Of a stretch of DNA of 64,000 nt, positions 49,803 through 59,391 are shown piece after piece. The stretch is from Aquabacterium sp. OR-4 (GTDB taxonomy: Bacteria; Pseudomonadota; Gammaproteobacteria; Burkholderiales; Burkholderiaceae_C). Location: the NCBI RefSeq assembly GCF_025290835.2, contig NZ_JAOCQD020000001.1, positions 1,674,001-1,738,000 of the forward strand, given 5' to 3'. The position numbers were made by a program, and so were the translations under genes. The stretch's first letter is position 1. The number at the start of each line of letters is the position of its first letter. The notes under the pieces were generated by a model. It did no database searches and was not told the origin of the DNA. It saw only the letters and a list, made by a program, of their open reading frames with translations.

Positions 49803-52800
49803 TCGGTCGGTCGGCGCCGGCCTGGCTGCTGCCCGGCGCCGGTGCCCGGCGGCTCCAGCGCTGCAGGCGCTGCGCCAGCGTCTCGAGCGCCACGATCACC
49901 ACCGGCACCACCAGCAGGCTCAGCAGCGTGGAGCTGATCAGCCCGCCGATGACCACGATGGCCATCGGCGCGCGAAAGCTCGGATCGCCGCCCCAGCCCA
50001 GCGCCAGCGGCAGCATGCCGGCGCCCATGGCCAGCGTGGTCATCACGATCGGCTGCGCGCGTTTGCGGCAGGCGTCGATCACCGCCTCGGTCAGCGCCAG
50101 GCCCTGCTCGCGGCGAGCCAGGATGGCGTAGTCGACCAGCAGGATCGAGTTCTTCGCGGCAATGCCCATCAGCATGATCAGGCCGATCATCGAGGGCATT
50201 GACAGATCTGAACCGGTGAGCGCCAGCGCCACAAAGGCGCCTGGCACCGACAGCAGCAGCGCCACCAGGATGGTCAGCGGCTGCACGAAGCTGCCAAACA
50301 GCAGCACCAGCACCGCATAGATGCAGACCACGCCGGTGAGCATGGCCAGGCCGAAGCCCCGGGCCAGCTCGGCCATGTCCTCGGCGTCGCCGGCGGTGTC
50401 GAGCTGCACGCCCGGCGGCAGTGCACGCAGGCTGGGCAGCGCCAGGGCCGCCTGGGCCACCTCGCTGAGCGGCTGCCCGTTCAGCTCCACCGTCAGCTGC
50501 ACCACGCGGCGGCGGTCGCGGCGGCTGATCTCGCTGGCACCGCCCACCATCGCCAGCGTGGCCACACTGTGCAGTGGCACGCTGCCGCGCAGGCCCGTCA
50601 CCGGCAACTGACCCAGCGTGACCAGGTCGCGGCGTGCGGCGTCGTCCAGCCGCACCAGCACCGGCAGGCGCCGCTCGCCCAGCGTGAGCTGGGCCAGGGC
50701 CGAGCTGCTGTCGCCCACGGTGGCCACGCGCAGGCTGTCGGCGATGTCGGCCGCGGTGATGCCCAGATCGGCCGCGCGGGCCGGGTCCAGCCGGGCCACC
50801 AGCTCGGGCTGCACCAGGCTGGCACTGGACGTGACCGCACCGATACCGGCCATGCCGCGCAGCTCGCGCGCGGCGGCGGCGGCGGCCTGTTCAAGCGCGG
50901 CGGCATCGTCGCCGGTGAGCAGCAGGGTGTACTGCTCGCCGGCTCCGCCCTGGCCTACCTGCACGCGCAGGCCCGGCAGCACGGCCAGCGCCTGGCGCAG
51001 CTGAGCCTCGATCTGCGGCTGGCTGAGGCCCGGTCGCTGGGCGCGCGGCGTGAGCCGCAGTGTCAGCACCGCCTGCCGCACCGAGGCGGCAGCCGCACCA
51101 TCGTCGTCACCCTGCAGCGCACCCACCACGGTGTACACCGAACGCACCTGCGGCTGGCGCTGCGCGATCTGCCGCGCCTGCTCGGCCCAGTGCAGGCTGT
51201 CGTGCAGGGTGCTGCCCGGCGGCAGGCTCAGCCGCACCTGGGTCCGGTCTTCGTCGTCGGCCGGCATGAAGCCGGCGGGCAGGCGCGCCGCCAGCATCAG
51301 GCCGCCGGCCAGCAGGGCCAGCGCCAGGCCCAAGGTGAGCCCGCGGTGGCGCAGGCACCAGCGCACGGCCCGCAGGCCGGCACCGATCCAGCGCGGCTCG
51401 TGCTGCACTGCCGCGGCCGGCCGGCGCAGCAGGTGCGCGGCCATCATCGGCGTGAGCAGTCGTGCCACCAGCAGCGAGAACAGCACCGCGATGGCCGCCG
51501 TCCAGCCAAACTGCACGAAGTAGCGGCCAACCACGCCCTGCATGAAGGCCGTGGGTAGAAACACCGCCACCAGCGTGAAGGTGGTGGCCAGCACCGCCAG
51601 ACCGATCTCGTCGGCCGCCTCCATGGCCGCCTGGTAGGGGCTCTTGCCCATGTTCAGGTGGCGCGAGATGTTCTCGATCTCGACGATGGCATCGTCAACC
51701 AGCACCCCCACCACCAAGGACAGCGACAGCAGGCTCACCGTGTTGAGTGTGAAGCCCAGCCCATGCATCAGCGCAAAGCTGGGGATCGCCGACAGCGGCA
51801 GCGCCACCGCCGCCACCGCCGTGGCCCGCCAGTCGCGCAGGAACAGCAGCACCACCAGCACCGCCAGCGCGGCGCCTTCGTACAGCAGGCTCAATGAGTC
51901 GTGGTAGTTCTCGCCCACGGCCACCACGGTGTTCAGCGTCTCGGCCAGCGCGATGTGCGGGTGGCGGGCCTGCAGCGCCTGCAGCGCGGCCTGCACGCCA
52001 GCGGCCACCGCCAGTTCGTCGGCGCCACGTGCGCGGCTGAGCTCGAAGCCAACCACCGGCCGGCCATCGAGCCGGGCCGCGCTGCGCCGCTCGGCCGCGC
52101 CATCGCTCACCCGCGCCACCTGGCCCAGGCGCAGCACCCGGCCATCGGCCAGCGGCAGCTCGAGCGCGGCCAGCGCCTGGGCCGTGGCGGCGGTGGCCTG
52201 CGTGCGCAGCGGCTGCTCGGCGCCGCCCAGGTCGGCACGGCCGCCGGCGGCGTCCTGCTGCACGCGGCGCAGCAGGCGTGACAGCTCGGCCGGCGCGACG
52301 TTCAGCGCCAGCAGACGCGGCGGATCGAGCACCACGCCGATCTGCCGCGTCACGCCGCCCACCCGACGCACCGTGCCCACGCCCGGCACGGCCAGCAGCG
52401 CCTGCGTGAGCTGCTGGTCGATGAACCAGGACAAGGCCTGCTCGTCGAGCTGCTGCGAGGCCACGGCATAGCCCAGGATCGGCTCGCCGGAGGTGCTGCT
52501 TTTCTGGATCACCGGCTCGCGCAGATCGGCCGGCAGGTCGGGGCGGGCGCGGGTCACCGCGTCGCGCACCTCGTCCAGCGCCTCCTGCAGGGGCTTCTCG
52601 AGCCGGAACTCGACTTTCAGGCTGGCCTGGCCTTCGCCCAGCGTGGCGTTGATGTGGCGGATGCCCTGCACCGTGGCCAGCGCGTTCTCGAGCGGGCGCG
52701 CCACCTCGGCCTCCAGCTGCGCGGCCGAGGCCCCGGGCCAGGCGACACCGACCGTCACCGTGGCGAGGTCCATGTCGGGAAAGTTCTGCACCCGCATCGC

Positions 52801-52896
52801 GGCAAAGCCAAGCAGGCCGCCCAGCGTGAGCAGCACGAACAGCAGGATGCCCGGCGTGGGATGCCGGATCGACCAGGACGAGACGTTCAGGGCCAT
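49789..52896 (-). CDS. RND efflux pump, inner-membrane subunit
   Basis: I place the start at ATG 52896 (MALNVSSWSIRHP), 1035 residues, the usual RND length; a frame extending to 53268 is shadow. TM1 starts GILLFVLLTLGGLLGF. The proton-relay block GVLVDDAIVEIENI in TM4 has the Asp-Asp pair. The repeated periplasmic domains and a second six-helix set follow. It pumps unknown substrates outward with the adaptor encoded upstream. No outer-membrane factor gene is adjacent. Confidence 0.93.
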   Translation of the reverse strand: MALNVSSWSIRHPTPGILLFVLLTLGGLLGFAAMRVQNFPDMDLATVTVGVAWPGASAAQLEAEVARPLENALATVQGIRHINATLGEGQASLKVEFRLEKPLQEALDEVRDAVTRARPDLPADLREPVIQKSSTSGEPILGYAVASQQLDEQALSWFIDQQLTQALLAVPGVGTVRRVGGVTRQIGVVLDPPRLLALNVAPAELSRLLRRVQQDAAGGRADLGGAEQPLRTQATAATAQALAALELPLADGRVLRLGQVARVSDGAAERRSAARLDGRPVVGFELSRARGADELAVAAGVQAALQALQARHPHIALAETLNTVVAVGENYHDSLSLLYEGAALAVLVVLLFLRDWRATAVAAVALPLSAIPSFALMHGLGFTLNTVSLLSLSLVVGVLVDDAIVEIENISRHLNMGKSPYQAAMEAADEIGLAVLATTFTLVAVFLPTAFMQGVVGRYFVQFGWTAAIAVLFSLLVARLLTPMMAAHLLRRPAAAVQHEPRWIGAGLRAVRWCLRHRGLTLGLALALLAGGLMLAARLPAGFMPADDEDRTQVRLSLPPGSTLHDSLHWAEQARQIAQRQPQVRSVYTVVGALQGDDDGAAAASVRQAVLTLRLTPRAQRPGLSQPQIEAQLRQALAVLPGLRVQVGQGGAGEQYTLLLTGDDAAALEQAAAAAARELRGMAGIGAVTSSASLVQPELVARLDPARAADLGITAADIADSLRVATVGDSSSALAQLTLGERRLPVLVRLDDAARRDLVTLGQLPVTGLRGSVPLHSVATLAMVGGASEISRRDRRRVVQLTVELNGQPLSEVAQAALALPSLRALPPGVQLDTAGDAEDMAELARGFGLAMLTGVVCIYAVLVLLFGSFVQPLTILVALLLSVPGAFVALALTGSDLSMPSMIGLIMLMGIAAKNSILLVDYAILARREQGLALTEAVIDACRKRAQPIVMTTLAMGAGMLPLALGWGGDPSFRAPMAIVVIGGLISSTLLSLLVVPVVIVALETLAQRLQRWSRRAPAPGSSQAGADRPINAG

Positions 52897-52909
52897 GGCG
52901 CGGCAAGCC

Positions 52910-54103
52910 TCACTGCACGGGCGGCGAAGGCGATGCCGCAGGCGCGTGCGGCGGCGGCCCGTCGACCACCCGCACCCGGTCGCCATCGGCCAGGAAGCTG
53001 GCGCCTGCGGCGACCACGCGGCTGCTGGCGTCGATGCCGGCCAGCACCTCCACCCGGTCACCGGCGCGCCTGCCGATCGTGACCCGGGTCTGCACCACGC
53101 GGGCCCCGGCGCCCAGCGTGAACACGCAGTCGCCGCCCTCGCGCTGCAGCACGGCCGTGGCCGGCAGCGTGAGCGCCGCGGGGCCGGCGCCGATGTCGAT
53201 GTCGCCACGCGCAAACATGCCGGCACGCGCCGCGCTGCCCACCGGCAGATCCACATAGACCAGGCCATTGCGGGTTGACGGATCGACCACCGGCGCCACG
53301 CTGCGAACCGTGCCGCGCAGCACCGGCCCGCCCACCGGCACCACGCTGACGGCCTGGCCCGGCGCCAGCTGCGCCAGCTGCGCGGCGGGCACCTCGGCGC
53401 GCCACTCCAGCCGCTGGCGCCGGATCAGGCGAAACAGCGCCTGCCCGGCCGACGGTACCGCGCCCACCGTGGCCAGGCTGGCCGAGATCACGCCATCGTC
53501 GGGCGCGCGCACCAGGCTTTGCGCCAGGCGCAACTGCTGGGCCTGCAACTGGGCCTGGGCGGCATCGCGCCGCGCCTGCGCCGTGTGCGCCGCCAGCTGG
53601 AACTGGCCGATCTGCTGGGCCGACATCGCACCGCTGGCCTGCAGCGCCTGGGCGCGGCCGGCATTGGCCAAGGCCTCGGCGGCACTGGCCTCGGCCTCAG
53701 CCCAGGCGGCGCGGCGGCTGGCCAGCTCGGCGTCCAGCAGCGCGGTGTCAAAGCGCGCCAGCACCTGGCCGCGCCGCACCCGGTCGCCCACCTGCACCAG
53801 CACCTCGGCCAGGCGCAGGCCCTCGCTGGTGCTGCCGATGCTGTTTTCCTGCCAGGCGGCGATGTTGCCGTTGGCCGCCACGCGCAGCGGCAGGCGCGCC
53901 GGCTGCGGCCGCGTGGTGAGCACGGCCAGGGCCGGCGGCCCGGCCGTGGCGGCCGCCGTGCCTGCCGGGCCTGCCGGGCTTGCAGGCTTGGCACTGGCCA
54001 CGGGCGCCGCCTGGGCCACCTGCAGCAGCACGGCAAACAGGGCCACGGCCGCCACGATCAACTGGGCGGCGCAGTGCCAGCGGCTGGGGGTGGAGCGTTT
54101 CAT
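52910..54103 (-). CDS. RND membrane-fusion (adaptor) protein
   Basis: The product has 397 residues from ATG 54103 (MKRSTPSRWHC). After an N-terminal hydrophobic signal segment come the lipoyl half (EVLVQVGDRVRRGQVLARFD), an alpha-helical hairpin, the second lipoyl half (LVRAPDDGVISA), then beta-barrel and membrane-proximal domains. It links the inner-membrane pump to an outer-membrane channel. The pump gene starts 13 bp downstream of its stop. Confidence 0.9.
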   Translation of the reverse strand: MKRSTPSRWHCAAQLIVAAVALFAVLLQVAQAAPVASAKPASPAGPAGTAAATAGPPALAVLTTRPQPARLPLRVAANGNIAAWQENSIGSTSEGLRLAEVLVQVGDRVRRGQVLARFDTALLDAELASRRAAWAEAEASAAEALANAGRAQALQASGAMSAQQIGQFQLAAHTAQARRDAAQAQLQAQQLRLAQSLVRAPDDGVISASLATVGAVPSAGQALFRLIRRQRLEWRAEVPAAQLAQLAPGQAVSVVPVGGPVLRGTVRSVAPVVDPSTRNGLVYVDLPVGSAARAGMFARGDIDIGAGPAALTLPATAVLQREGGDCVFTLGAGARVVQTRVTIGRRAGDRVEVLAGIDASSRVVAAGASFLADGDRVRVVDGPPPHAPAASPSPPVQ

Positions 54104-54361
54104 GGTGGCGGCAAGGCCCGGGTGGGCGCACAAAGGGGCAGGAACCGACAGGGGCAACAACGGTCGGGGCGCCGGCATGGTCGCGGCGGCCGGCTTTCGG
54201 CACCCTTTCCTGCGCCGTTTCCTGCACGGCCTTGCGGCCCGTGGCCTGCACGGGGGCTGCGGCATCGGGCCGTGCCCGGCTGCCACCCAGCGGCCGGAAA
54301 GTGCGCCGTAAGAGTGGCGCGGCAAACATCGCGGCCTCGCAACCCACGCCACCCACGCCGC

Positions 54362-55231
54362 ATGGCCACCACCCCTTCTCAGCGCGCAGACACTTCATTC
54401 CGCCCGGCACACTGGCTGCTGCCCAGCCTGCTGGCTGCCGGCCTGGCACTGCCGCTCAGCCATGCCCAGGCCCAGGCCCAGGCCGCCGAAGCCTCACCCG
54501 GCGGCGGCGCCAGCCAGGGCCGCGATGGCGATGGCGGCAGCGGCAGCCGCTGGGGCCTGGGCCTGGGCCTGGCCAGCACCCAGAGCCCCTACCTGGGCGA
54601 AGGGCGCAAGACCCGCGCGCTGCCGCTGCTGCGTTTCGAGAACGAGTACCTGAAGGTCGGCGGCCTGGGGCTCGAGCTCAAACTGCCCGGGGTGGATCTG
54701 GGCGCGGCCGGCCACCTGCGCTTTGGCGTGGTGGGCCGCCTGGAGCTGAGCGGCTACGAGGCTGACGACGCGCCCATCCTGTCGGGCATGGCCGAGCGCA
54801 AGGGCGGCCTGTGGGCCGGCGCACGTGCCGAGTGGGACGCCGGCCCGGCTCAGCTCAGCGCACAATGGACGGCCGACACCGGCGGCCACAGCAAGGGCAA
54901 GCGCTTCAGCCTGGGGCTCGAAAAATCCTGGCGGCTGGGCGCACGCACGATGCTGGTGCCGTATGTCAACGCCCACTGGCTGGACAGCAACTATGTCGAC
55001 TACTACTACGGTGTGCGTGCCGCCGAGCAGCGCGCCGACCGACCGGCCCACCGGGGCGAGGCCGGCATGAACCTCGACCTCGGCCTGCGCACGATGCTGC
55101 GCCTGGATCGCCACCATGCGCTGCTGCTGGACGCGGGCGTCACCCGGCTGGCCAAGGAGATCCAGGCCAGCCCGCTGGTCGATCGCTCGCGCAGCCAGCG
55201 CCTGATCCTGGGCTACATGTACAACTTCTGA
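54362..55231 (+). CDS. MipA/OmpV-family outer-membrane protein
   Basis: The 289-residue protein has a Sec signal (LLPSLLAAGLALPLSHAQA), then a low-complexity Gln-Ala/Gly-Ser linker. The beta-barrel region contains STQSPYLGEGRKTRALPLLRF, the MipA start block, and SNYVDYYYGV, and ends with an aromatic C-terminal strand (LGYMYNF) for BAM insertion. In many proteobacteria mipA lies in an operon with an OmpR-type system, as here. Confidence 0.88.
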   Translation: MATTPSQRADTSFRPAHWLLPSLLAAGLALPLSHAQAQAQAAEASPGGGASQGRDGDGGSGSRWGLGLGLASTQSPYLGEGRKTRALPLLRFENEYLKVGGLGLELKLPGVDLGAAGHLRFGVVGRLELSGYEADDAPILSGMAERKGGLWAGARAEWDAGPAQLSAQWTADTGGHSKGKRFSLGLEKSWRLGARTMLVPYVNAHWLDSNYVDYYYGVRAAEQRADRPAHRGEAGMNLDLGLRTMLRLDRHHALLLDAGVTRLAKEIQASPLVDRSRSQRLILGYMYNF

Positions 55232-55917
55232 TGCACCGCATCCTGCTCGTCGAAGACCACGAGCGGCTGGCGCGCCTGGTCAGCGGCGGGCTGGCCGCGG
55301 CCGGCATCGCGGTGGACGAGGTGCGGCGCATCGACACCGCCTGGTCGGCGCTGCAGCAGATGCCCTATGGCGCGCTGGTGCTCGACCGCGGCCTGCCCGA
55401 TGGCGACGGGCTGAGCCTGCTCAGGCGCCTGCGCGACAGCGCGCTGAACATCCCCTGCCTGCTGCTCACCGCCCGCGATGCGCTGCACGACCGTGTGGAA
55501 GGCCTGGACGCCGGCGCCGACGACTACCTGCCCAAGCCCTTTGCGATGGACGAGATGGTGGCCCGGGTGCGCGCGCTGCTGCGCCGCCCGGCGGCCTGCC
55601 TGCCGCTGGCCGCCGGGCATGGCGACCTGCAACTGGAGCCGGCCCAGGGCCTGCTGCACTGCGGCGCCACGAGCGTGCCGCTGGCAGTGTCTGAAATGCA
55701 GATCATGCTGCTGCTGGCGCGCCGCGGCGGCGACACGGTGCGCCGCAGCACCCTGGAGGCCGCTGCCTGGGGCCTCAGCGAGGCGGTGACGCCCAATGCG
55801 CTGGACGTGGCCCTGCACCGCCTGCGCCGCAAGCTGCGCGAACTGGGCTCGCGCCAGCGCATCGCCAATGTGCGCGGCCTGGGCTTTGCGCTGCGTGAAG
55901 ATGGCCTGGCGGAATAG
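55231..55917 (+). CDS. OmpR-family response regulator
   Basis: The product has 228 residues, its ATG sharing one base with the mipA stop. The receiver has the acidic pair in VEDHER, the phospho-acceptor Asp in ALVLDRGLPDGDG and Lys in YLPKPF. The C-terminal winged helix has TPNALDVALHRLRRKL. It likely regulates mipA and perhaps the divergent efflux operon. The kinase gene overlaps its end by 17 nt. Confidence 0.93.
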   Translation: MHRILLVEDHERLARLVSGGLAAAGIAVDEVRRIDTAWSALQQMPYGALVLDRGLPDGDGLSLLRRLRDSALNIPCLLLTARDALHDRVEGLDAGADDYLPKPFAMDEMVARVRALLRRPAACLPLAAGHGDLQLEPAQGLLHCGATSVPLAVSEMQIMLLLARRGGDTVRRSTLEAAAWGLSEAVTPNALDVALHRLRRKLRELGSRQRIANVRGLGFALREDGLAE

Positions 55918-57325
55918 TCTCGGCGTCAAGGTGATGCTGGCCTTCGTGGTTGGCGCCGCCCTGAGCGTGCTGCTGATCGTGGCGGCAGCCAGCGTGCTGG
56001 TGCACAGCAGCGGCAATGTGCTGGAGGGCATCGACGTGGCCGACGCGGCACGCGACATGTCCGACGAGCTGCGCTTCGATGCGCGGGGCGTGCCGGTGGG
56101 CCTGGGCAATGGCCACGACGACCGCGAGAAGGACTTCGGCCTGGCCAATGACTTCAAGCTCGACTGGATCTTCGAGAGCCTGCGGCAAGAGTCTGCCTAC
56201 CGCGTGCTCGACGCGTCTGGCCGGGTGGTGCTGCTGTCGCCTGCCGGGGCTGCGTTCTGGCCCGATGACCCGGCGGCGCGGCGCCTGGCGCGCACGCGCT
56301 TTGAATTCGCGCACGCCGGCGTGGCCATGCGTGGGGCCACCGAGCCGGTGTGGCACCAGGGCCGCGTGTGGTATCTGCAGCTGGCGGTCAGCCGGCGCTT
56401 CCTGCACCTGATGTACGAGGCCTTTGCACTGCCCTTCACCGGCGCCAGCATCAGCCTGTTCACCCTGGTGCTGCTGCTGGTGTTCGGCCCATGCGTCTAC
56501 CTCACGCTGCGTTATGCGCTGCGCCCGGTGCAGCAGTTGTCCGAGGCGGCGGCCGACATCTCGCCACGCTCGCTGCACGCGCGACTGGCGGCACCGCAGG
56601 TGCCGCGCGAGATCGCGCCGCTGGTCGACAGCTTCAACCGGGTGCTCGAACGCCTGGAGCGGGGCTACCGCATCCAGCAGGAGTTTCTGGCCACCGCGGC
56701 GCATGAGCTGAAGACGCCGCTGGCCCTGGTGCGCGCACAGATCGAGCTGGGCCCGCCCACCGAGCAGCGCGAGCTGCTGCTGCGCGACGTGGCGCACATG
56801 AGCCGCCAGGTGCAGCAGCTGCTGCATCTGGCCGAGGCCAGCGAGGCGCAGAACTACCGGCCGGGTGAGGTCGATGTGCACGAGGTGCTGCACGAAGCCG
56901 CGAGCTACCTGCAGCGCATGGCCGATGCCGCCGAGGTGCGGCTGGAACTGCCGCCACGGCCCCATCCCGAACGCTGGCGGGCCGACCACGGCGCGCTGTT
57001 CACCCTGCTCAAGAACCTGCTCGAGAACGCCGTGCAGCACACGCCGCCGGGCACCCTGGTGCGGGTGGAGCTGGCCGCGGGCCGGCTGTCGGTGCGCGAC
57101 TGGGGGCCGGGTGTCTCGCCCGACGAGCTGCCCCTGCTGTTTGCGCGCTTCTGGCGCGGCCCGCACCGCCGCGACCTGGGTGCCGGGCTGGGCCTGTCGA
57201 TCTGCCACGAGATCGCCCAGGCCCATGGCTGGCAGCTGCAGGCCAGCCGTGCCGAGCCCGGCCTGCGCATGGTGCTGTGCGCCCCGGGCATGGCCGCTGG
57301 CGCTGGCACGCAGCCCAGGGCCTGA
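55901..57325 (+). CDS. Sensor histidine kinase, EnvZ/QseC-like
   Basis: The product has 474 residues from ATG 55901. Two transmembrane helices (about 10-35 and 180-205) flank a periplasmic sensor of about 140 residues. HAMP, then HisKA (FLATAAHELKTPLALVRAQ) and HATPase (NLLENAVQHTPPGT, RDWGPGVSPDELPLLF, GAGLGLSICHEIA) follow. It is the cognate kinase of the coupled OmpR-type regulator. Confidence 0.92.
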   Translation: MAWRNSLGVKVMLAFVVGAALSVLLIVAAASVLVHSSGNVLEGIDVADAARDMSDELRFDARGVPVGLGNGHDDREKDFGLANDFKLDWIFESLRQESAYRVLDASGRVVLLSPAGAAFWPDDPAARRLARTRFEFAHAGVAMRGATEPVWHQGRVWYLQLAVSRRFLHLMYEAFALPFTGASISLFTLVLLLVFGPCVYLTLRYALRPVQQLSEAAADISPRSLHARLAAPQVPREIAPLVDSFNRVLERLERGYRIQQEFLATAAHELKTPLALVRAQIELGPPTEQRELLLRDVAHMSRQVQQLLHLAEASEAQNYRPGEVDVHEVLHEAASYLQRMADAAEVRLELPPRPHPERWRADHGALFTLLKNLLENAVQHTPPGTLVRVELAAGRLSVRDWGPGVSPDELPLLFARFWRGPHRRDLGAGLGLSICHEIAQAHGWQLQASRAEPGLRMVLCAPGMAAGAGTQPRA

Positions 57326-57384
57326 GCCCGCCGCTGCGCCGACCACCGCGCGCCGGCCGGGCCCCTCGCCCCGGGGCCTGTGGT

Positions 57385-59391
57385 TCAGCGTGGCGCGTTG
57401 GCTGGCACGGCGGCCGCCGGCTTGAGCAGCGCGTCCAGCGCGGCCAGCGTGCGACACGTGTCCAGCGGCTTGGTCCAGTAGTCGACAAAGCCGCAGGCCA
57501 GGGCGCGGTCCATGTCCTGCTGGCGTGCGCCGGCCGAGACCATGATCGCCGGCACGGTCTGCAGCCCGTCGATCTGGCGCAGCGCGGCCAGCAGGTCGAT
57601 GCCCAGGGTGTCGGGCAGGTGCATGTCGATCAGCAGCAGGTCGATGCCGCCGGCCTGCGCCATCTCGAGCGCCTGCGCCCCCGAGGTGGCGAGCTGCAGG
57701 CTGGTCATCGGGCGCATGCCGAGCACTGCCGACATCAGGATGCCGTTGACCTCGTCGTCTTCCACGTACAGCACATGGCCGCCGCTGACACGGCTGTCGG
57801 CGGGCGGCAGCTCGGCGGGGCCCGGCGGTGGCGGCGGTGCCGCCGGCGGCGCGCCCTCGCCGGCTGGCAGGCCGGCGTCGGCATGCATCAGGATCGAGAA
57901 GCGCGAGCCGATGCCGGGCTTGCTGCTCACCGCCATCTCGGCGCCCATCAGGTCGAGCAGGTGCTTGCTGATCACCAGGCCCAGGCCATGGCCGCGCACC
58001 GCGGTGTTTTCGGCGCCCAGCCGGTTGAAGGGCTGGAACAGCGACTCGCGCTGCTCGTCCGAGATGCCCTTGCCGCTGTCCTGGACGGTCAGGATCACGC
58101 CCTGCGCATCGCCCTGCACCATGAACTGCACGGTGCCGCCGGGCCGGTTGTACTTGATGGCGTTGGACAGCAGGTTGGCCAGCACCTGCAGCAGCCGGCG
58201 CTCGTTCGAGTGCACCCACAGGCCCGGCGGACACAGCGTGGGCAGCAGCTGCACCTGGGCCTCGGCCGCCTGCTGGCGCACGCCCTGCAGCGCCACCTCC
58301 AGCAGCGGCTGCAGCGCCAGCGGCTGCAGCGGCACGTGCAGCTGGCCGGTCTCGAGGCTGCTCACCTCCAGCAGCTCGTTGACCAGGGCCAGCAGGTGCC
58401 GGCCCGAGCTGCTCAGCACCGCCAGGCGGTCGCGCTGCTCGGCGCTGAGGTTGTCGGCGCGGTCGGTGGCCAGCAGCTGCGCAAAGCCCAGGATGCCGTT
58501 CAGCGGCGTGCGCAGCTCATGGCTCACGCGGGCCAGGAACTCGCTGCGCGCCTGGTGCGATTTCTCCATCGCCAGGCGGTCGGCCATGGCCCGCTCGAGG
58601 GCGCGCTTGTCGGTCACATCGGCGCAATGGCCATGCCACAGGGTCACGCCGTTGGCCAGGCGCCGCGGCGTGGCCCGGGCCTCGTGCCAGCGCGGCGCAC
58701 CGCCGGGCGCAAAAACCTCGAACACCGCATGCCACTCCTGCTCGGCCTCGGCCGCCTGGCGCAGGTGGCGCGACAGGTTCAGCCGCGTGCCGGGGCTCAG
58801 CTGGCCCAGCAGGCGTTCGGCCGATTCGGCCACCTGCTGCGCGCTCACGCCATACATGTGGCGCACCGCCTCGCTGGTGTAGGTGAAGCGGCAGCTGCCA
58901 TCGGCCAGCTGCATCAGCTGGAAGATCATGCCCGGCGCATGGTCGGCCGCGCGCTTGATGCGCAGCATCTCGTCCTCGATGCCGCGGCGCTTGCGCACGC
59001 TGGCCAGCACCATCTCGACGCCGCCCACCACGGCCGCACCCGGCTCGCTGGCCGGTGCCGCGCTGGTGTAGACCAGGGCGTCCAGGGTCTGGCCCTGGCC
59101 CAGGTCGAAGGCCAGCGAAAACTCCTCCACATTGCCATGCAGGCGCAGCAGCGGCTGCAGGTAGCTCTGGTACAGCACCCGCGAGGGCCGGCTGAGCAGG
59201 CTGTCGAAGGGCCGGCCGGGCAGCGTGGCCGGATCGACGCCCAGCAGGCGGCCGAGCGCCGGGTTGGCCGCCGTGACGATGCCCTTGGCGTCCAGGCGCA
59301 GCCAGCCGCAGGGCAGGCGCGCCAGCCCGACATCCGGCGCTGAAGAAGGCGCAGGTGAAGGCGAAGGAGGCGTCGCCGCCGGTGTGGTCAC
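57385..59391 (-). CDS. PAS-PAS hybrid histidine kinase with C-terminal receiver
   Basis: GTG at 59391 overlaps the stop of the RsbQ-like gene (GTGA), 668 residues. No transmembrane helix. Two PAS domains (about 20-130 and 145-265) are followed by HisKA (FLARVSHELRTPLNGILGF), HATPase (NLLSNAIKYNRPGG, VRGHGLGLVISKHLLDLMGA) and a receiver (VLYVEDDEVNG, IDLLLIDMHLPDTLG, with Lys in YWTKPLD). A soluble kinase coupled to an RsbQ-like hydrolase suggests ligand sensing by PAS. Confidence 0.9.
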   Translation of the reverse strand: MTTPAATPPSPSPAPSSAPDVGLARLPCGWLRLDAKGIVTAANPALGRLLGVDPATLPGRPFDSLLSRPSRVLYQSYLQPLLRLHGNVEEFSLAFDLGQGQTLDALVYTSAAPASEPGAAVVGGVEMVLASVRKRRGIEDEMLRIKRAADHAPGMIFQLMQLADGSCRFTYTSEAVRHMYGVSAQQVAESAERLLGQLSPGTRLNLSRHLRQAAEAEQEWHAVFEVFAPGGAPRWHEARATPRRLANGVTLWHGHCADVTDKRALERAMADRLAMEKSHQARSEFLARVSHELRTPLNGILGFAQLLATDRADNLSAEQRDRLAVLSSSGRHLLALVNELLEVSSLETGQLHVPLQPLALQPLLEVALQGVRQQAAEAQVQLLPTLCPPGLWVHSNERRLLQVLANLLSNAIKYNRPGGTVQFMVQGDAQGVILTVQDSGKGISDEQRESLFQPFNRLGAENTAVRGHGLGLVISKHLLDLMGAEMAVSSKPGIGSRFSILMHADAGLPAGEGAPPAAPPPPPGPAELPPADSRVSGGHVLYVEDDEVNGILMSAVLGMRPMTSLQLATSGAQALEMAQAGGIDLLLIDMHLPDTLGIDLLAALRQIDGLQTVPAIMVSAGARQQDMDRALACGFVDYWTKPLDTCRTLAALDALLKPAAAVPANAPR

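Noticed and set aside
49789..53268. RND pump start at 53268
   Set aside because: The added 124 residues are shadow of the adaptor gene; ATG 52896 gives the normal MALNVSSW start.
54104..54361. Gene in the divergent gap between the RND adaptor and mipA
   Set aside because: Frames on both strands are shadow-like (Arg/Pro-rich) without ribosome sites; the gap more likely holds the divergent promoters.
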